Under the pieces are notes generated by a model. It ran no database searches and was not told where the DNA came from. It saw only the letters and a program-made list of their open reading frames with translations. The translations under genes were made by a program, and so were the position numbers. A stretch of 8,168 nucleotides of DNA from Syntrophaceae bacterium. GTDB taxonomy: Bacteria > Desulfobacterota > Desulfomonilia > Desulfomonilales > Desulfomonilaceae. Numbering within the stretch: the first letter of the stretch is position 1; the number at the start of each line of letters is the position of its first letter. Positions 6,242 to 8,168 of the stretch are shown here, piece after piece. The stretch covers positions 1 to 8,168 of the forward strand of contig JACWAG010000451.1 in NCBI GenBank assembly GCA_014874425.1. Reading direction: 5' to 3'.

Positions 6242-6253
6242 ACGCCTCTTGCT
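6238..6253 (+). promoter_or_regulatory. Sigma-54 (-24/-12) promoter of the tusA-metVF operon
   Basis: TGGCACG (6238-6244), four bases (CCTC), then TTGCT (6249-6253) match the RpoN consensus TGGCACG-N4-TTGCW at every position, with the invariant GG (6239-6240) and GC (6251-6252) exactly 10 bp apart. The predicted transcription start is near 6264. That lies 3' of the ATG at 6260, so the tusA-like gene must use the later ATG at 6296, giving a leader of about 32 nt. A sigma-54 activator gene is divergent immediately upstream. Confidence 0.88.
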
Positions 6254-6295
6254 TAGGCCATGAAGAATATGGGAGCCAGTTGGCAGGAGAGCATT

Positions 6296-6553
6296 ATGAA
6301 CAGTCGAAACTTGGAAGGGCTGAGAGTGGTCAAAGTCATCGATGCACGCTGGGCCCCATGCCCTGGCCCGCTATTGGAAGCCAAGGAGGAAATCGGTCAC
6401 TTGAAAACAGGAGATGTAATTGAAATCCAAACCGTCGATCCTGGAGCTCCCGGCGACATTTCAGCTTGGGCCGGCAACGTCGGGCATCAGTTCCTTGGAT
6501 TACTTCATTCGGATGGATACGACAGAATCTTCGTTAGAAAGAAGACAGGGTGA
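6296..6553 (+). CDS. TusA/SirA-family sulfur-carrier protein
   Basis: 85 aa, the normal size of the TusA family (about 75-90 aa), small cytosolic proteins that carry sulfur as a persulfide on one conserved cysteine. The signature is intact: IDARWAPCPGPLLEAK (15-30) with sulfur-accepting C22 in CPGP, and DPGAPGDISAWAGNVGHQFLG (48-68), the usual DxGAxxDIxxWxxxxGH block. The start is the ATG at 6296 with AGGAG 6 nt upstream. An ATG at 6260 in frame lies ahead of the predicted transcription start. It is the first gene of a sigma-54-driven operon with metV and metF. Its partner is not visible: sulfur delivery to a cofactor or to a heterodisulfide-reductase-like complex encoded past the window is possible but is inference. 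Tryptophan at position 19 (ARWAPCP) replaces the more common glycine. Confidence 0.88.
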   Translation: MNSRNLEGLRVVKVIDARWAPCPGPLLEAKEEIGHLKTGDVIEIQTVDPGAPGDISAWAGNVGHQFLGLLHSDGYDRIFVRKKTG

Positions 6554-6572
6554 AAAGAGAAACAGTCATTTC

Positions 6573-6595
6573 GCCTCGGCTAGCAGCGTCGAGGC
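6573..6595 (+). other. Intercistronic hairpin between tusA-like gene and metV
   Basis: GCCTCGGC (6573-6580) pairs with GTCGAGGC (6588-6595), including one G-U pair, around a 7-nt loop. That is an 8-bp G+C-rich stem with no T tract behind it, so it is not an intrinsic terminator. It ends 6 nt before the metV ribosome binding site and could stabilise the upstream mRNA or adjust the ratio of the two products. Confidence 0.4.
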
Positions 6596-6613
6596 AGATA
6601 AAAGGAGGATCTG

Positions 6614-6847
6614 ATGATAGGAACTGCTGTAAAACCGGAAGCAGAGATTCTGGAAGCGTTAGGCAAATACCACAAGATTAGCGTTGCCGGTTGCAACGGA
6701 TGTGCGAAGGTATGCAAGACGGGTGGCGAAGCTGAGGTTGCTTCGATGGCTGAACAATTGCGCAAGCACGGAAAAGAAATCGTCCTTGAGGTCACTCCGG
6801 AGCGTACGTGTTACATCCATCACACTTTGGCTTCTTTTGAAGGATAA
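6614..6847 (+). CDS. metV: MetV N-terminal part (77 aa), upstream of the frame change
   Basis: This is the translatable first section of the interrupted metV, with a strong ribosome binding site. It carries the N-terminal Cys motif CxxCxxxC (C27, C30, C34) and C66. The last seven or so residues (TLASFEG) lie near the break and may not be native. On its own it would be a half-domain. Confidence 0.6.
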   Translation: MIGTAVKPEAEILEALGKYHKISVAGCNGCAKVCKTGGEAEVASMAEQLRKHGKEIVLEVTPERTCYIHHTLASFEG

Positions 6848-7277
6848 GGAGAAGCAACTTAAGGAAAGCGAAGCAATTGTCGTCCTGGGCTGTGGGGGGG
6901 CCTTGCAGGTCGTGCGGCAGGCGACGGAAGAACTGGGATTGACCATCCCGGTGAAAATTGCACTTGACTCGGTTGGGCACATGGACACCGTCATAGCGGG
7001 AACCCTCGCTCGTGAACAGTGTCAGGAGTGCGGTGAGTGCGTACTGAACGAAACGGGAGGTATCTGTCCGGTCACCAAATGTGCGAAAAGTCTCCTGAAC
7101 GGTCCTTGCGGCGGAGCGGAGAATGGCAAATGTGAGGTGGATCGCGATCGCGACTGCGCATGGATACTGATTTACAACCGCTTAGCCGCGCTAGGCGAAC
7201 TGGACTCTATTTCCAGCTACAAAGATCCAAAAGACTACGCGAAATTTAACAAGCCGCGGTCTCTAAGACTGGCCTGA
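6837..7277 (+). CDS. metV: MetV C-terminal part, Cys-rich, downstream of the frame change
   Basis: The frame is open from at least 6684, but MetV-like sequence begins near 6840. The only start candidate near the junction is TTG at 6837, which lacks a ribosome binding site. An AAGGAG at 6846-6851 has no start codon suitably placed after it in this frame. Independent initiation is therefore poorly supported. The section holds at least nine cysteines in the conserved MTHFR C-terminal-like block (about 6885-7165), all intact, and ends with KPRSLRLA. Confidence 0.55.
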   Translation: MKDKEKQLKESEAIVVLGCGGALQVVRQATEELGLTIPVKIALDSVGHMDTVIAGTLAREQCQECGECVLNETGGICPVTKCAKSLLNGPCGGAENGKCEVDRDRDCAWILIYNRLAALGELDSISSYKDPKDYAKFNKPRSLRLA

Positions 7278-7291
7278 TAAAGGGGATAATC

Positions 7292-8168
7292 ATGAAAATA
7301 ACTGAACTCTTTTCTAACAGAACAACTGTCCTCACCAGTGAAGTTGGACCAGTAAAAGGATGCGTCAGGGATCTTGGGGACGGACGGGTCCCCCAGTGCC
7401 TCCAGGAAGCGGACCTGCTGCGAAACCATGTTCATGCGATCAATGTAACTGACAACCAGAGCGCGGTTATGCGTCTGGGATCACTGGCCGCTTCCGTCAA
7501 ACTGAAGCAAAGTGGGATTGAACCGATCTATCAAATAACATGCCGGGATAGGAACCGCATAGCGCTTCAGTCTGAACTCCTCAACGCCTGTTCCCTTGGC
7601 ATCGACAATGTGTTGGTCCTTACCGGTGATCATACCACTCTGGGTGATCATCGTTCCGCCAAGCCGGTCTTCGATCTAGATTCGGTTCAACTCCTTAAAA
7701 TCGCGACGCAGATGAAAAATGGTCACGACATGACTGGACACGAACTTGCGCAAGCCACTGACTTTGCTTTGGGCGCAGTCGTCAATCCGAATTTTGACCC
7801 GATTGATCTCCAAATGATCAAAATGGCGAAGAAGATAGAAGCTGGAGCACAGTTCTTTCAGACACAAACGGTTTATGATCCTGGGCTCTTTGAGCGGTTC
7901 ATTCGGAAAACCGAAGGCTTCGGGACGCCTATCCAACTGGGAATTGTCCTGATCAAATCTACGAAAATGGCGCAGTTCATGAACAAGAACGTTGCTGGGA
8001 TCACGGTTCCCGATGGCTGGGTCAAGAGGCTTGAGAGCGCCAAGACAGGAGGCGCTAAAGATCTCTGTATCGAAATGACCTCCGAACTGCTCAAAGAAGT
8101 CGCTCCTATGTGCCAGGGAGTGCATTTCATGCCTCTTGGTTGGTCGGATATCGTCCCACAGATCATTA
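7292..8168 (+). CDS. metF: metF, methylenetetrahydrofolate reductase, 3' end cut by window
   Basis: 292 codons are visible before the window ends. The family is about 290-310 aa, so only a few residues are missing. This FAD/FMN TIM-barrel enzyme reduces 5,10-methylene-THF to 5-methyl-THF, or the reverse, in the methyl branch of the Wood-Ljungdahl pathway. Visible: catalytic-region E17 in TSEVGPVKG (15-23, the E-x-x-P-P/K-G form of MetVF-type enzymes), NVTDN (51-55), QITCRDRNR (81-89), VLTGDH (109-114) with the flavin-site Asp113, GAQFFQTQTVYD (185-196) with the folate-site Gln, and GVHFMPLGW (276-284). The ATG has AAAGGGG upstream and follows metV by 14 bp, so both should be translated from one message. 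No damage is seen in this gene, unlike metV. Confidence 0.93.
   Translation, partial: MKITELFSNRTTVLTSEVGPVKGCVRDLGDGRVPQCLQEADLLRNHVHAINVTDNQSAVMRLGSLAASVKLKQSGIEPIYQITCRDRNRIALQSELLNACSLGIDNVLVLTGDHTTLGDHRSAKPVFDLDSVQLLKIATQMKNGHDMTGHELAQATDFALGAVVNPNFDPIDLQMIKMAKKIEAGAQFFQTQTVYDPGLFERFIRKTEGFGTPIQLGIVLIKSTKMAQFMNKNVAGITVPDGWVKRLESAKTGGAKDLCIEMTSELLKEVAPMCQGVHFMPLGWSDIVPQII

Larger units (their letters stand above)
6614..7277 (+). pseudogene. metV: metV, methylenetetrahydrofolate reductase MetV subunit, frameshifted
   Basis: MetV is the Cys-rich partner of MetF in MetVF-type methylenetetrahydrofolate reductases of acetogens and related anaerobes. It binds metal or Fe-S centres and passes electrons to the flavin in MetF. 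Here the gene is in two frames. The first gives residues 1-77 (GCNGCAKVCKTGGEAEV with C27, C30, C34, and TPERTCYIHH with C66) and ends at TAA 6845-6847. The second carries EAIVVLGCGG, then QCQECGECVLNETGGICP, CAKSLLNGPCGG, GKCEVD and DCAWILIYNRL, to TGA 7275-7277. Removing one base, for example from the TTTT at 6835-6838, joins them as ...HHTLASLKDKEKQLKESEA..., a continuous protein of about 220 aa, normal for MetV. AAGGAGG (6602-6608) precedes the ATG by 5 nt. metF follows by 14 bp. The rest of the protein looks intact, so the lesion is recent, an assembly error, or recoded. Confidence 0.8.

Noticed and set aside
6260..6295. Upstream ATG (6260) as the start of the tusA-like gene
   Set aside because: It lies before the predicted sigma-54 transcription start (about 6264) and has no Shine-Dalgarno, while ATG 6296 has AGGAG at 6 nt.
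6684..6836. Early part of the frame 6684-7277 as the start of a separate 197-aa protein
   Set aside because: It starts at a TTG inside metV without a ribosome binding site, and its first ~50 residues are Arg/Leu-rich out-of-frame translation of conserved MetV. Only the part after about 6837 is MetV-like.
7676..8166. Long minus-strand frames of 149 and 97 aa at the right end
   Set aside because: They are antisense to metF, which has all family motifs, and the minus-strand products show no recognisable domain or ribosome binding site.

Overview
The window most likely comes from an anaerobic bacterium of the Desulfobacterota (former Deltaproteobacteria) or a close relative. This rests on gene content and is inference: a MetV/MetF-type methylenetetrahydrofolate reductase of the reductive acetyl-CoA (Wood-Ljungdahl) methyl branch, a TusA-like sulfur-carrier protein, a phenylacetate-CoA-ligase-like enzyme, a sigma-54 activator with a cysteine-rich PAS domain, and a receiver protein and class III cyclase of types frequent in that group. 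No RNA gene, CRISPR array, insertion sequence or phage gene was recognised, and the codon style gives no obvious sign of recent transfer.

Layout. Positions 1-399 hold two small minus-strand genes: a membrane-protein fragment that runs off the left edge, preceded by a 70-75 residue hypothetical protein. A 281-296 bp AT-rich divergent spacer (to 680) separates them from a plus-strand group: a PaaK-like acyl/aryl-CoA ligase (681-2021), a 55-residue protein (2025-2192) three bases behind it, and after 101 bp a single-domain response regulator (2294-2776). Converging on these from the right are two minus-strand signalling genes: a two-TM sensor adenylate/guanylate cyclase (2818-4485) and, upstream of it, a PAS-AAA+-Fis sigma-54 activator (4662-6035). 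Divergent from the activator lies the metabolic operon tusA-like (6296-6553), metV (6614-7277, interrupted by a frameshift) and metF (7292 to the right edge, nearly complete).

How the pieces fit. The 260-bp spacer between the activator and the tusA-like gene contains a textbook -24/-12 sigma-54 promoter (TGGCACG-N4-TTGCT) pointing into tusA-metV-metF. A 17-bp near-palindrome lies about 155 bp upstream, where an enhancer for a Fis-type activator would sit. The simplest model (inference) is that the divergent activator senses a redox, metal or small-molecule cue through its PAS domain (five cysteines within 21 residues, a sixth 13 residues later). It would then switch on a sulfur-carrier/MetVF operon, linking C1 metabolism to sigma-54 control. 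The most notable anomaly is metV: the N-terminal Cys motif and the C-terminal Cys-rich half are both well preserved but lie in different frames, joined at about 6820-6865. This is either a recent mutation, an assembly error, or less likely a recoding event or a split subunit.
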